A stretch of 64,000 nucleotides of DNA from CAZQKW01 sp964594075 (GTDB lineage Bacteria > Desulfobacterota > WTBG01 > CAIYCZ01), in contig CAZQKW010000006.1 in NCBI GenBank assembly GCA_964594075.1, positions 42,288 to 106,287 on the forward strand, written 5' to 3'. The first letter of the stretch is position 1. Each line of letters starts with the position of its first letter. The translations under genes were made by a program, and so were the position numbers. The notes under the pieces were generated by a model that did no database searches, was not told the DNA's origin, and worked only from the letters and a program-made list of their open reading frames with translations. Positions 51,356 to 60,541 of the stretch are shown here, in pieces.

Positions 51356-52729
51356 ATGTATAAAAAAGATCAGCATCTCCATTTTGTCGGTATTGGCGGT
51401 ATTGGTATGAGCGGTATTGCCGAGGTACTCTTAAATATTGGCTATCGGGTAAGCGGCTCAGATATTAAGGCAACCGATATCACCCAGCGGCTTGCCGCCC
51501 GCGGCGCCATGGTTTATTACGGACACCGGAGGGAAAACATAAAGGATGTTGACGTGGTGGTCGTCTCATCAGCCGTCAGAGCAGATAATCCTGAAGTGAT
51601 GGAAGCGCGGGAGAAAAAGATACCGGTTATTCCCCGCGCCGAGATGCTGGCTGAGCTGATGCGCCTTAAATACGGTATTGCCGTTGCCGGCGCTCATGGC
51701 AAGACCACGACCACATCGCTGATCGCGGCCATTCTGGGGCACGGCGGCATTGATCCCACTGTGGTGATTGGCGGCAAACTCAATACCACCAATACCAATG
51801 CCAGTCTCGGCTCGGGAGAGTTTCTTGTGGCCGAGGCTGATGAAAGCGACGGATCATTTCTCAAACTCTCTCCCACCATTGCCGTGGTTACCAATATAGA
51901 CCGCGAACACTTGGACTATTACCGAAATATCCGGGAGATCAAAAAGACGTTCCTTGAATTTATCAACAAAGTCCCGTTTTATGGTCTGGCGGTCATATGC
52001 CTGGATAATGAAAATCTCCAGAGCATTATTCCCCGCATTGGCAAGCGGTTTGTAACTTACGGCTGTTCAACGCAGGCCAATGTGCAGGCACGGGAAATTG
52101 CACTGCAGGGATTTACCAGCAGCTTTTCCGTAGTCTTTCACGAGCGGCTGCTGGGACAGGTGGAACTGGGGATTCCGGGCGTGCATAATGTATACAATGC
52201 CCTTGCTGCAATTGCCGTAGGGCTTGAGCTTGACGTGTCGTTTTCCGTCATGCAGGAAGCGCTGCAGTCGTTTAAAGGGGTGCAGCGCAGATTTCAGATC
52301 CGGGCGACGGCACGCGGCATCACCTGGGTTGATGATTATGGCCACCACCCGACAGAAATAAAAACCACGCTGAAGACCGCTAAAGAAGTCTGGCAGAATC
52401 GTCTGGTGGTTGTCTTTCAACCGCACCGCTATTCCCGCACCCGGGCGTTGTTCAAGGAATTCATGGTGACGTTTTATGATGCAGACGTGCTGATCGTCAC
52501 CGATATTTATGCGGCGGGTGAAAACCCCATTCCCGAAATGAGCGGCCGGCATTTTTATGAAGGCCTGCGCAATTACGGATACAAGGATGTTACCTATGTT
52601 CCCTTCGTGGACGACGCAAAAGAGCACCTTAAGCACATTTTGCGACCCGGTGATGTTCTGCTGACGCTGGGGGCAGGGGATATTTGGAAGGCCGGCGAAC
52701 AGGTTATGCAGGAATTAATGGAGGCATAA
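51356..52729 (+). CDS. murC: UDP-MurNAc-L-alanine ligase
   Basis: First Mur ligase, adding L-Ala. HFVGIGGIGMSGIAEVLL at the N-terminus, P-loop AGAHGKTTTTSLIA (about 111-124), VAEADESDGSFL, DDYGHHPTEIKTTL and FQPHRYSRTRALF. 457 residues. 84 nt after murG with a poor ribosome site. In many bacteria murB follows directly; here ddl follows instead. Confidence 0.96.
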   Translation: MYKKDQHLHFVGIGGIGMSGIAEVLLNIGYRVSGSDIKATDITQRLAARGAMVYYGHRRENIKDVDVVVVSSAVRADNPEVMEAREKKIPVIPRAEMLAELMRLKYGIAVAGAHGKTTTTSLIAAILGHGGIDPTVVIGGKLNTTNTNASLGSGEFLVAEADESDGSFLKLSPTIAVVTNIDREHLDYYRNIREIKKTFLEFINKVPFYGLAVICLDNENLQSIIPRIGKRFVTYGCSTQANVQAREIALQGFTSSFSVVFHERLLGQVELGIPGVHNVYNALAAIAVGLELDVSFSVMQEALQSFKGVQRRFQIRATARGITWVDDYGHHPTEIKTTLKTAKEVWQNRLVVVFQPHRYSRTRALFKEFMVTFYDADVLIVTDIYAAGENPIPEMSGRHFYEGLRNYGYKDVTYVPFVDDAKEHLKHILRPGDVLLTLGAGDIWKAGEQVMQELMEA

Positions 52730-52815
52730 TATCCCTGCAGCGGCAGAAAACCGGCCGGCGCTTTTGCTACGAGCGGTTCAATGCGTTGGTGAAGGGGGCA
52801 TATAACAGGCAACAG

Positions 52816-53817
52816 ATGCAGATACCAGACAGCGAGCGGTCGTCATACCGAAAAACATTTCAGCAAAAGAAGATAGGGGTTCTTATGGGCGGGCTGTCTT
52901 CTGAACGCGAGATTTCATTGCGAACCGGGCGGGCAATTCTTGGGGCGCTTCAGGAGCGCCGCTATCAGGCGATTGCGTTTGATGTCGAGCGTTCTATTGC
53001 AGAAAAACTCCGGGAGTCGGCGATTGATGTGGCTTTTATTGCATTGCATGGCATGTTCGGCGAGGATGGCGCTATTCAGGGGCTGCTGGAAATTATGGGT
53101 ATACCCTATACCGGTTCAGGGGTTTTTGCCAGCGCTCTTGCCATGAACAAAGTGGCCGCAAAAAAGATTTTTATGTATCACAACCTCCCCACACCGGCAT
53201 TCACTACTGTTTACCGCGAGGATGTGGCATGTGCCGAAACTGCAATAAAAAAGATACCGCTATCCTATCCGGTCATCGTCAAGCCCGCTGAAGAGGGATC
53301 AACCATAGGGGTAACGATTGTGCGCCGCGAAGAAGACATGCTGCCGGCGCTGCACACCGCAGCGCGCTATGGTCAAGAAATCCTCGTCGAAGAATTTATC
53401 TGCGGGCGGGAGATCACCGTCGGGATTCTCAATGACCAGGCGCTCCCGATTATTGAGATAATTCCGCGTAACGGATTTTATGATTTCCAGGCAAAATATC
53501 AGAAGGGAGAAACTGCCTATCTTTTTCCTGACTGGCTCAGCCCAGCGCAGGAGCAGGACATCAAGGCCACGGCGCTTAATGCGTTCCGGGCGCTGGGATG
53601 CAGCGGCGCCGCCCGGGTCGATTTTATGGTCGACCAGAATTTCCAGGCATTTATTCTTGAAATTAATACGGTGCCGGGCATGACGGAGACCAGCCTATTG
53701 CCCAAAGCAGCAGCCCGGGCCGGCATTGGATTCGCGGATTTGGTTGAGCAGATTTTGTGGAACGCCGCCGTGCATAAACACGTGTCTCCTGTGAGCGGGA
53801 GCCAGGACTTGAGATGA
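52816..53817 (+). CDS. ddl: D-alanine-D-alanine ligase
   Basis: ATP-grasp enzyme making D-Ala-D-Ala for MurF. KIGVLMGGLSSEREISLRTG, ALHGMFGEDGAIQGLLE, GIPYTGSGVFASALAMNK, KPAEEGSTIGV and LEINTVPGMTETSLLPKAA are all present. 333 residues from ATG 52816. The frame is open back into murC (from 52684), but that stretch lacks homology. The 86 nt between murC and ddl contain no murB trace. ATGA overlap with ftsQ. Confidence 0.94.
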   Translation: MQIPDSERSSYRKTFQQKKIGVLMGGLSSEREISLRTGRAILGALQERRYQAIAFDVERSIAEKLRESAIDVAFIALHGMFGEDGAIQGLLEIMGIPYTGSGVFASALAMNKVAAKKIFMYHNLPTPAFTTVYREDVACAETAIKKIPLSYPVIVKPAEEGSTIGVTIVRREEDMLPALHTAARYGQEILVEEFICGREITVGILNDQALPIIEIIPRNGFYDFQAKYQKGETAYLFPDWLSPAQEQDIKATALNAFRALGCSGAARVDFMVDQNFQAFILEINTVPGMTETSLLPKAAARAGIGFADLVEQILWNAAVHKHVSPVSGSQDLR

Positions 53818-54611
53818 AACGTTTTGCAATGCACCCTCTTGCGTCGTCGCCGCATAGCCATATGGCACGGCACACTGTGCGCTATCGGCGGTTACCAGCC
53901 GTCGTGGCAGTTATCGGCATGCTGGCCCTCGGCGCACTGCTGATAATAGCAGGACCGTCATATTTGCCGCTCGCCGGCGGCTTTCATATCAACCATATAA
54001 ATATTTCGGGCTGTCGTATCACTCGGCCGTCGGAAATTCTCGCATATGCACACCTGCAGCCCGGCATGAATCTGTTACGGGTGGATCTGGCCCAGACAAG
54101 TACCCGACTTGAGCAGTATCCGTACATCCAGAAAGCAGTAGTGGAAAGAAAGCTGCCGGATACTCTGGAAATATTTATTGTCGAGCGAGAGCCGCGGGCG
54201 CTCATACTGCTTGATGATTATTATGTGCTTGATACTCATGGCGAGATTTTTAAAAAAGCCGAAAGCGCCGAGCGGCACTATCCGGTGTTAACCGGTCTCA
54301 CAGAACAATCTTTGTACCACGACCGTCAGCGGTGCCAGACAATGATCCGCACAGCCCTGCAGCTTCTTGATGATATTGAAAATGACGCACGATTTAAAGG
54401 GTCGCAGATAGAAATAGGCATAGATCAAACGTCAGGGTTCACGATACGGATGTCGCCCGACCCGGTTGAGGTTGAATTGGGCTGGGGCGCATTTCCTGAA
54501 AAAATAGATTCCCTGTGGAAGATAGTGGATGATTTGAGAAGCAAGGGATTGTCCCCGGATATCGTTAAACTTAAATCGCCACACAAAGCATATGTCACGG
54601 TAAGGGGATAG
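53814..54611 (+). CDS. ftsQ: Cell division protein FtsQ (POTRA domain)
   Basis: Bitopic divisome protein. Basic cytoplasmic tail, membrane helix about 32-53 (VVAVIGMLALGALLIIAG), POTRA domain (INHINISGCRITRPSEILAY), then the FtsQ/DivIB domain (IQKAVVERKLPDTLEIFIVE, REPRALILLDDYYVLDTHGE). 265 residues. The KLPDTLEI and EREPRA segments are typical. It sits between ddl and ftsA as in many dcw clusters. Confidence 0.93.
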   Translation: MKRFAMHPLASSPHSHMARHTVRYRRLPAVVAVIGMLALGALLIIAGPSYLPLAGGFHINHINISGCRITRPSEILAYAHLQPGMNLLRVDLAQTSTRLEQYPYIQKAVVERKLPDTLEIFIVEREPRALILLDDYYVLDTHGEIFKKAESAERHYPVLTGLTEQSLYHDRQRCQTMIRTALQLLDDIENDARFKGSQIEIGIDQTSGFTIRMSPDPVEVELGWGAFPEKIDSLWKIVDDLRSKGLSPDIVKLKSPHKAYVTVRG

Positions 54612-54673
54612 CAATTATACGGATAAAAAATAAATCTACATATAGTATTTTATAGCTATTGACATACAATTTA

Positions 54674-54682
54674 TGGTATAAG
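54674..54682 (+). promoter_or_regulatory. Possible extended -10 promoter for ftsAZ
   Basis: TGGTATAAG (54674-54682) fits an extended -10 (TGn-TATAAt-like) in the 127-nt gap between ftsQ and ftsA. The TTGACA at 54659-54664 lies only 12 nt upstream of the TATAAG hexamer, too near to be its -35. This is the only sizeable AT-rich gap in the second half of the cluster, consistent with separate ftsAZ control. Confidence 0.35.
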
Positions 54683-54738
54683 GACACCTTAAAAAGACGT
54701 GCATAATTATTTTTATAGTAAATCAGGAGGGTTTTACC

Positions 54739-55968
54739 ATGGGCAGCAAAAACCCTGATGCGATCGTCGGACTGGACATTGGAACAACGAAAATATGCAC
54801 TGTGGTAGGCGAGGTCCGGCAGGATGGCATTAGTATCATTGGACATGGTTTACAACCATCACGCGGCATCAAAAAGGGCATGATTATTAATATGGACAGC
54901 ACTGTGGAGTCAATAAAAAAGGCGGTTGAAGACGCTGAAGCGCAGGTTGGGTTTAATATCCGCACGGTGCTCACCGGCATTTCAGGCAGCCACATTAAAG
55001 GCTTCAACAACAGCGGCGTTGTTCCGGTCAAAGATAGGGAAATCAAAAAAGGCGACATCCGCCGGGCAGTGGATGCGGCAAAATCGGTAGTCATTCCCAT
55101 GGATCGTGAGGTGATACATATTCTGCCGCAGGAATTTGTTGTTGATGATCAGGACGGGATTAAAGATCCCGTGGGGTTATCTGGAGGGCGGCTTGAAGCG
55201 CGTGTGCATATTGTTACGGGAGCAGTTACCTCGGCGCAGAATATTATCCGGTGCACGAATAGAACCGGGCTGAGCGTAAAAGATATTGTTCTGCAGCAGT
55301 TGGCCTCCGGCGAGTCGGTATTGTCGGATGATGAACGTGAACTGGGCGTGCTGTTAATTGATATCGGCGGCGGCACGACCGACATTGCGATTTTCCACAA
55401 GGGAAGCATCCGCTACACGGCAGTATTGCCGCTGGGGGGTGATCATATCACCTCGGATATTGCGGTTGGCATCCGCACGCCGCTTTCTTCAGCAGAAGAA
55501 ATAAAAAAACAGTGCGGCTGTTCAGCGGCTTCATTAGCAGAAGGAAAAGAGACGATAGAAGTGCCCGCCATTGGCGAGAATAAACCCCGGCCAGTTGCAA
55601 AAAAGATGCTCTGCCAGATTATTCAGCCGCGCATGGAAGAGATTCTGATGTTGGTACAAAAGGAGTTCTTAAAATCTGGATACCGGGAATTTCTGTCTGC
55701 CGGCGCGGTAATAACCGGGGGCACCGCACTGCTGAAGGGTATTGCAGAACTGGCAGAGCAGGTGCTGCGTATGCCGGTGCGCATTGGTTACCCGCAGGGC
55801 GTCAACGGTCTGAATGACGTCATGAACAACCCCATTTATGCGACCGGTGTGGGGTTAGTGCTTTTTGGGACGAGGGCAAAAGAGCCCAGCTTTAACAGCG
55901 GCAATGGACATAATGTGATTACCAAGTTCAGTCATAGAATAAAAAGATGGTTTGAAGAGGTATTATAA
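54739..55968 (+). CDS. ftsA: Cell division protein FtsA
   Basis: Actin-like ATPase that tethers FtsZ to the membrane. GLDIGTTKICTVVGEV (phosphate 1), DIGGGTTDIAIF (phosphate 2), GAVITGGTALLKGIAELA (adenosine), plus the SHIKGFN 1C domain region. The C-terminal HRIKRWFEEVL forms an amphipathic membrane-targeting helix. 409 residues. AGGAGGG before the ATG. Confidence 0.96.
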   Translation: MGSKNPDAIVGLDIGTTKICTVVGEVRQDGISIIGHGLQPSRGIKKGMIINMDSTVESIKKAVEDAEAQVGFNIRTVLTGISGSHIKGFNNSGVVPVKDREIKKGDIRRAVDAAKSVVIPMDREVIHILPQEFVVDDQDGIKDPVGLSGGRLEARVHIVTGAVTSAQNIIRCTNRTGLSVKDIVLQQLASGESVLSDDERELGVLLIDIGGGTTDIAIFHKGSIRYTAVLPLGGDHITSDIAVGIRTPLSSAEEIKKQCGCSAASLAEGKETIEVPAIGENKPRPVAKKMLCQIIQPRMEEILMLVQKEFLKSGYREFLSAGAVITGGTALLKGIAELAEQVLRMPVRIGYPQGVNGLNDVMNNPIYATGVGLVLFGTRAKEPSFNSGNGHNVITKFSHRIKRWFEEVL

Positions 55969-56004
55969 AAAACAATGTATTAAGAGTAACGAGGGAGGTG
56001 CTGT

Positions 56005-57207
56005 ATGTTAGAATTTTCAGAGAACCACAATCCGATATTTTTATTTGAAGATCAGGCGCATATGGTAGCAAAAATTAAGGTGGTCGGTGTCGGCGGTGGC
56101 GGCTGTAACGCAATAAATACTATGATTGCCGCCAATCTGGAGGGTGTTGAATTTATTGCCGCAAACACTGACATGCAGGCATTGAAAAACAGTAAAGCAG
56201 CGGTGCGCATGCAACTGGGCGCAGATCTTACCAAGGGCCTGGGAGCAGGCGCAGACCCCATAATCGGGAAAAGCGCCGCGCTTGAAGACATTGACAAAAT
56301 TCGCGAAGCTCTTGAAGGCGCTGATATGGTGTTTATTGCTGCCGGGCTGGGAGGCGGCACCGGAACCGGTGGCGCTCCCGTCATCGCAGAAGCGGCCAAA
56401 GGGCTGGGCGCGCTCACGGTAGCCATTGTGACGAAGCCGTTTAATTTTGAAGGGAAACGCCGTAAGCGCATTGCGGAAGACGGCCTGAAAGAGCTCGCTG
56501 AAAAAGTGGATTCACTCATCGCCATACCGAATCAGCGCCTGCTCAGCGTGGTTGATCCGGCAACCAGTTTTGTTGAAAGTTTTAAAATGGCGGATGAGGT
56601 TCTGCTGCATGCCCTCAAATCCATATCTGATCTGATAACCGTCCCCGGCCTTATCAATCTGGACTTTGCCGACGTGAAAACCATTATGTCAGAGCGCGGC
56701 ATGGCTTTTATGGGAATCGGGGTCGGCAGCGGCGAGGATCGAGCCCGGGAAGCAGCTAAACGGGCTATCTCAAGTCCGCTCTTGGAAGATATTTCCATCA
56801 GCGGCGCACGGGGGTTGCTCATTAATATTGCCGGCAGCAGTTCCATGTCGCTGCATGAAGTGGATGAGGCGATTTCGCTCATTCAACAGGAGTCGCACGA
56901 TGATGATGAATCAAATATTATTTTCGGGGCGGTGATTGATGACTCTTTGGGAGAGAAAATCCAGATCACGGTTATTGCAACAGGATTTGACCAGCAGAAA
57001 GATGTTCTGAAAGAGCAATTAGGCAGCGAGTTTGCAGCCAGCAGGCTGATGGGGGATTCGCAGCCGGTGCATGCCTCTGACTTTAGCGATTCGCTGGCTA
57101 AAGAGCATTCCAAAGTTATTAAATTGGGAACCATTATCAGCGAATTTGCCGATGACAGCCAGTGGGATATTCCGACATTTATCCGCAACCAGGCCGATTA
57201 CAAATAA
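56005..57207 (+). CDS. ftsZ: Cell division GTPase FtsZ
   Basis: Tubulin-like GTPase forming the Z-ring. GVGGGGCNAIN, tubulin signature AGLGGGTGTGGAPVIAEA (about 113-130), NFEGKRRKRIAEDGL and the T7-loop NLDFADVKTIMSERG. 400 residues. The tail ends DIPTFIRNQADYK, a recognisable conserved C-terminal peptide for FtsA/ZipA-type tethers. GAGGGAGGTG before the ATG. Last gene of the cluster, followed by a hairpin. Confidence 0.98.
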   Translation: MLEFSENHNPIFLFEDQAHMVAKIKVVGVGGGGCNAINTMIAANLEGVEFIAANTDMQALKNSKAAVRMQLGADLTKGLGAGADPIIGKSAALEDIDKIREALEGADMVFIAAGLGGGTGTGGAPVIAEAAKGLGALTVAIVTKPFNFEGKRRKRIAEDGLKELAEKVDSLIAIPNQRLLSVVDPATSFVESFKMADEVLLHALKSISDLITVPGLINLDFADVKTIMSERGMAFMGIGVGSGEDRAREAAKRAISSPLLEDISISGARGLLINIAGSSSMSLHEVDEAISLIQQESHDDDESNIIFGAVIDDSLGEKIQITVIATGFDQQKDVLKEQLGSEFAASRLMGDSQPVHASDFSDSLAKEHSKVIKLGTIISEFADDSQWDIPTFIRNQADYK

Positions 57208-57209
57208 AC

Positions 57210-57231
57210 GGCACGGGCAGACTGCCGTGCC
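57210..57231 (+). terminator. Hairpin after ftsZ
   Basis: GGCACGG (57210-57216) pairs with CCGTGCC (57225-57231), with additional GCA/TGC pairing in the loop. It begins 3 nt after the ftsZ stop. Followed by CGAAAA, no T-run, so termination may be partial, letting transcription reach the radical SAM gene. Confidence 0.55.
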
Positions 57232-57261
57232 CGAAAAGACCGGAGTAAATATAACCGTTCG

Positions 57262-58932
57262 TTGAAAAAGCCACAGCTCTCGTTACACGAATCAGGGCTC
57301 CTTTGCACGCCGCACACGGGCGACATCAGGATAGCGCTGGCATTTCCTAATACTTATCATGTGGGTATGTCCAATCTGGGCTTCCAGATTATCTACCGGC
57401 AGTTGAACCGTTGTCCCGATGTAAGCTGCGAACGCGCCTTTCTTCCCGACGGGAAAATCATCAAACATCAGGAATCAAGCCGGACGGCGCTGGCGTCGGT
57501 GGAATCACGGCAACCGCTTAACTCCTTTCACATCATTGCCTTTTCTGTTTCCTTTGAAACCGATTATCTCAATATTCTGACCATGCTGAGGCTGGCGCAT
57601 CTTGATGTGCTAAGGACCGCGCGGCGCGCTCGTGACCCGCTCATTATAGGAGGCGGCGTTTCCCTGTTCCTCAATCCCGAACCACTGGCGGATATTTTTG
57701 ACGTGTGTATAATCGGCGAAGGAGAGGAAATCATAGAAGAAGTGCTCGATGTCATAAGACAGGAGCAGCCTGCCCGCCGGTGGAAAAAACCGGATCTGAA
57801 AGCGTTTGCCCATATTAAAGGCGTATATGTTCCTGCGGGCTATAACGTGACATACCACTCGCACGGCACGATTAAATCATTCAGCCCCATGCCGGGATTT
57901 CCGCCCACTATCACCAGGCGCTGGATTGCCGACCTCAACCGATTTTCCGGATCTTCCTGCATCATTACCCCGGACACAGAATTCGGCAATATGAAACTTG
58001 TGGAAGTAAGCAGAGGCTGTCCCCGGCGGTGCCGCTTCTGCGCCATCGCGATGGTATACCGACCCTATCGCCTGCGTTCGCTGCACTGTCTTGAACACGA
58101 GGCCCTATTCGGCCCGCCTGTTAATAACAGAATCGGCCTGCTGGGGTCGGCAGTCGGCGATCATCCCGAACTGACTGCTCTGGTGCAGCGGATTGCAGAA
58201 CAGGGCGGCACGGTATCGGTTTCATCCCTTCGCGCGGATACGCTTTCCGAAGAGCTTGTTGAACGTCTTCAGGAGAGCCGGCACTTTTCCTATACCATTG
58301 CGCCTGAAACCGGTTCTGAGCGCCTGCGCCGGGTTATTGCCAAAGACTTGACCAATGCTGAAATATTTTCTGCAGTGGCGCTGCTTGCGCGGCATAAAAT
58401 TGCACGAATAAAACTGTATTTTCTGATTGGCTTGCCGACCGAACGCGACGAAGACATCGAAGCGATCATTGATCTGAGCCGGCGCGTCAGGCACGTATAT
58501 TATAAGGAAGCAGGTGGGCAGCAGTGGCTGCGGCAGATTTCAATAAGTGTGAGTATATTTATTCCCAAGCCGGCAACGCCGTTTCAATGGCAGGCTTTTG
58601 CCGATGTTGGAGAATTGAAAAGAAAACTGAAAAAAATTCGGCAGGGCTTAAAGAAAGAGCAGAAAATCGTGATGACGCATGAAATCCCCAAATGGGCGTA
58701 TATTCAAGCGCTGTTAAGCCGCGGCGATCGGCGCACCAGTGCTTTTCTGATAAAAGCCTTTGAAACAGGAGGAGACTGGGGGCGCGCCCTGCGGGAAGTG
58801 CCCCTGAACCCTGAATTTTATGTGTCTCGACAGCGCAGCCGCGAGGAACTATTGCCCTGGGATTTTATTGACCATGGGGTAACCAAGGATGCGCTGTGGG
58901 AGGAATACCAAACAGCGCTTCAGCAGCATTAG
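57262..58932 (+). CDS. B12-binding-type radical SAM protein
   Basis: N-terminal cobalamin-binding-like domain (IALAFPNTYHVGMSNLGFQI, then IIGGGVSLFLNPEPLADIFD) followed by a radical SAM core with C253, C257 and C260 (RGCPRRCRFC). It resembles the TIGR03960 family, whose members often occur with tRNA/ribosome genes. 556 residues. The start codon is unusual: TTG at 57262, 55 nt after ftsZ, with GGAG rather far upstream; no ATG fits the homology. Substrate unknown. Its stop overlaps the stop of the convergent regulator gene. Confidence 0.83.
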   Translation: MKKPQLSLHESGLLCTPHTGDIRIALAFPNTYHVGMSNLGFQIIYRQLNRCPDVSCERAFLPDGKIIKHQESSRTALASVESRQPLNSFHIIAFSVSFETDYLNILTMLRLAHLDVLRTARRARDPLIIGGGVSLFLNPEPLADIFDVCIIGEGEEIIEEVLDVIRQEQPARRWKKPDLKAFAHIKGVYVPAGYNVTYHSHGTIKSFSPMPGFPPTITRRWIADLNRFSGSSCIITPDTEFGNMKLVEVSRGCPRRCRFCAIAMVYRPYRLRSLHCLEHEALFGPPVNNRIGLLGSAVGDHPELTALVQRIAEQGGTVSVSSLRADTLSEELVERLQESRHFSYTIAPETGSERLRRVIAKDLTNAEIFSAVALLARHKIARIKLYFLIGLPTERDEDIEAIIDLSRRVRHVYYKEAGGQQWLRQISISVSIFIPKPATPFQWQAFADVGELKRKLKKIRQGLKKEQKIVMTHEIPKWAYIQALLSRGDRRTSAFLIKAFETGGDWGRALREVPLNPEFYVSRQRSREELLPWDFIDHGVTKDALWEEYQTALQQH

Positions 58933-59954
58933 GCGGGAAACGGCAAGCTCTGCTGGTGCGATTTTTTTCTGGCTTTGCGCCGTACCTCAGTTTTTGAAAA
59001 CAAATCAATGCGTTTCTGCAACGTATTTCTGCTTATGCCCAGAATGTGTGCGGCTTTGCTTTTATTGTTTTTCACGCGGCGCAGAACCGTTTGAATATAG
59101 ATGCGTTCAATTTCCTCTAAACGAAAAAAATCCTCTCTGCCGAAAAAGCTCTCCAGGGCAATTGATTTTTTGGAAATATTAAAACGAATGTCATCTTTTG
59201 TAATGAGGGGACTTTGGGCAAGCAGCACGGCATTTTCTATGACATTTTTAAGCTCGCTGATATTATGGGGCCATGAGTGCGCTTTCAGGAGCCCGAGCGC
59301 TTCGGCCTGGATGCCGCTAATATCCTTGCCGTATTCCTTGCTGAACCGGTCCAGAAAAAATGAGGCAAGCGGTTGAATATCTTCCACGCGATCCCGCAAC
59401 GGCGGCAGCGACAAGGTATCAGGATGCAGGGTTTTATTCAGCACTTCCTGGCAGGGCGCATCAACTGATGATTTTTCCTGGGTCGGGCTATAGGAAAACA
59501 TCAGGTGGACAGCAGCTTGAGGCGAGCGGATACATTTAGTCCACAGGTCTTTTAAAAATTCAAACACTTTTCCCCGGATCTGGGGTTCCAATTTCCCCAC
59601 GTCGCGAAAAAAAATTGTTCCTGAATTTCCGGATAATGCATCCCCCCCTGATTTATACTCGGCATTCTTTCCCAGCGCTTCAAGATACTGCTGCATCTTG
59701 TGTGCAAAATGGTCAAATGGTAACTGTGCGCAATTGACCAGAAAAAAAGGCTGATGCAATGATGAGATCAGATAATGGATGTTTTTTGCGAGGAATTCTT
59801 TGCCGGTTCCCGGTTCGCCGGTTATCAGTATGGGGGCATTACCTTTTGCGGTTATTTTTTTTGCCTGCTGAAATACCTTCCTCAGAGACTGACTCAGACA
59901 AAACAGCGGGGAAAAGTCAATGGTATCAACAAGGTGTTCCTGTAGTGCATGCAT
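58929..59954 (-). CDS. Degenerate bacterial enhancer-binding-type regulator (AAA+ and Fis HTH)
   Basis: Resembles the central AAA+ domain and C-terminal HTH of sigma-54 activators. Walker A GEPGTGKE (46-53) is intact. The GAFTGA loop that contacts sigma-54 is missing, and Walker B reads GTIFFRDVG instead of GTLFLDEIG. Downstream LPPLRDRVEDIQPLASFFL and the Fis-type NKSKAAHILGISRNTLQKRI HTH are well conserved. 341 residues; no receiver domain at the N-terminus. It probably binds DNA but does not remodel sigma-54 holoenzyme; a sigma-70 regulator is more likely (inference). Confidence 0.82.
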   Translation of the reverse strand: MHALQEHLVDTIDFSPLFCLSQSLRKVFQQAKKITAKGNAPILITGEPGTGKEFLAKNIHYLISSLHQPFFLVNCAQLPFDHFAHKMQQYLEALGKNAEYKSGGDALSGNSGTIFFRDVGKLEPQIRGKVFEFLKDLWTKCIRSPQAAVHLMFSYSPTQEKSSVDAPCQEVLNKTLHPDTLSLPPLRDRVEDIQPLASFFLDRFSKEYGKDISGIQAEALGLLKAHSWPHNISELKNVIENAVLLAQSPLITKDDIRFNISKKSIALESFFGREDFFRLEEIERIYIQTVLRRVKNNKSKAAHILGISRNTLQKRIDLFSKTEVRRKARKKSHQQSLPFPA

Positions 59955-60541
59955 AGATGGTGCAGATCAATTTAAGCTGTTTCAGGAATATGTGCTGTTA
60001 AAAAGACGAGTAAAAGATAATAAAAATTAATGAAGCATAAAACAGAAGCACAAGATAACTATTTCTCGCGTATTAAATATTTTTTACCTGTGAAAAGAAA
60101 TAAAAGTGCCTGCTGTTTGGTAAAGATAACTTGTTAATGGTGTTTATACATAAAAAGATTGGGTGAGCAAGTCAAGTAATATTTTGATGCAAAAAAAAGC
60201 AAGAGTTTTTAATGAGAACGAATACGTGTTCGCATAATTTTTTTGCCAGGTATAGCAGCAGACTAATATTTGAGATAACAGAACATTTTATTAAAGCGAA
60301 ATTAACGTGCTATGATATTTTTCTCTGTTTCTTGATAAGAAATTTTTTTAACCCGTTAATGAACAAAACAATTTTTGAATTAAGCGGGTAAGATTTTAAC
60401 GCAGTATGATGATGAAAAATTTTATTGCACAGAGCGTGCGTATGTTTTAATACCTAATCAGAGATTTTATATTGGCATCCAAGCTGTACCGGGTGCTGTA
60501 AAAAATGCGGCAATTAAAACTACAGACAGGAGCATAAAACG
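59955..60541. other. AT-rich gene-free interval
   Basis: 587 bp between the regulator start (minus strand) and the DUF169 gene. Strongly AT-rich with many A/T runs. No frame with coding character, no tRNA and no convincing terminator were seen. It must hold the promoters of both divergent genes, but no clear -35/-10 pair stood out. Confidence 0.5.

Noticed and set aside
54659..54682. TTGACA with TATAAG as a standard ftsA promoter
   Set aside because: The spacer is only 12 nt. Only an extended -10 reading is kept, at low confidence.
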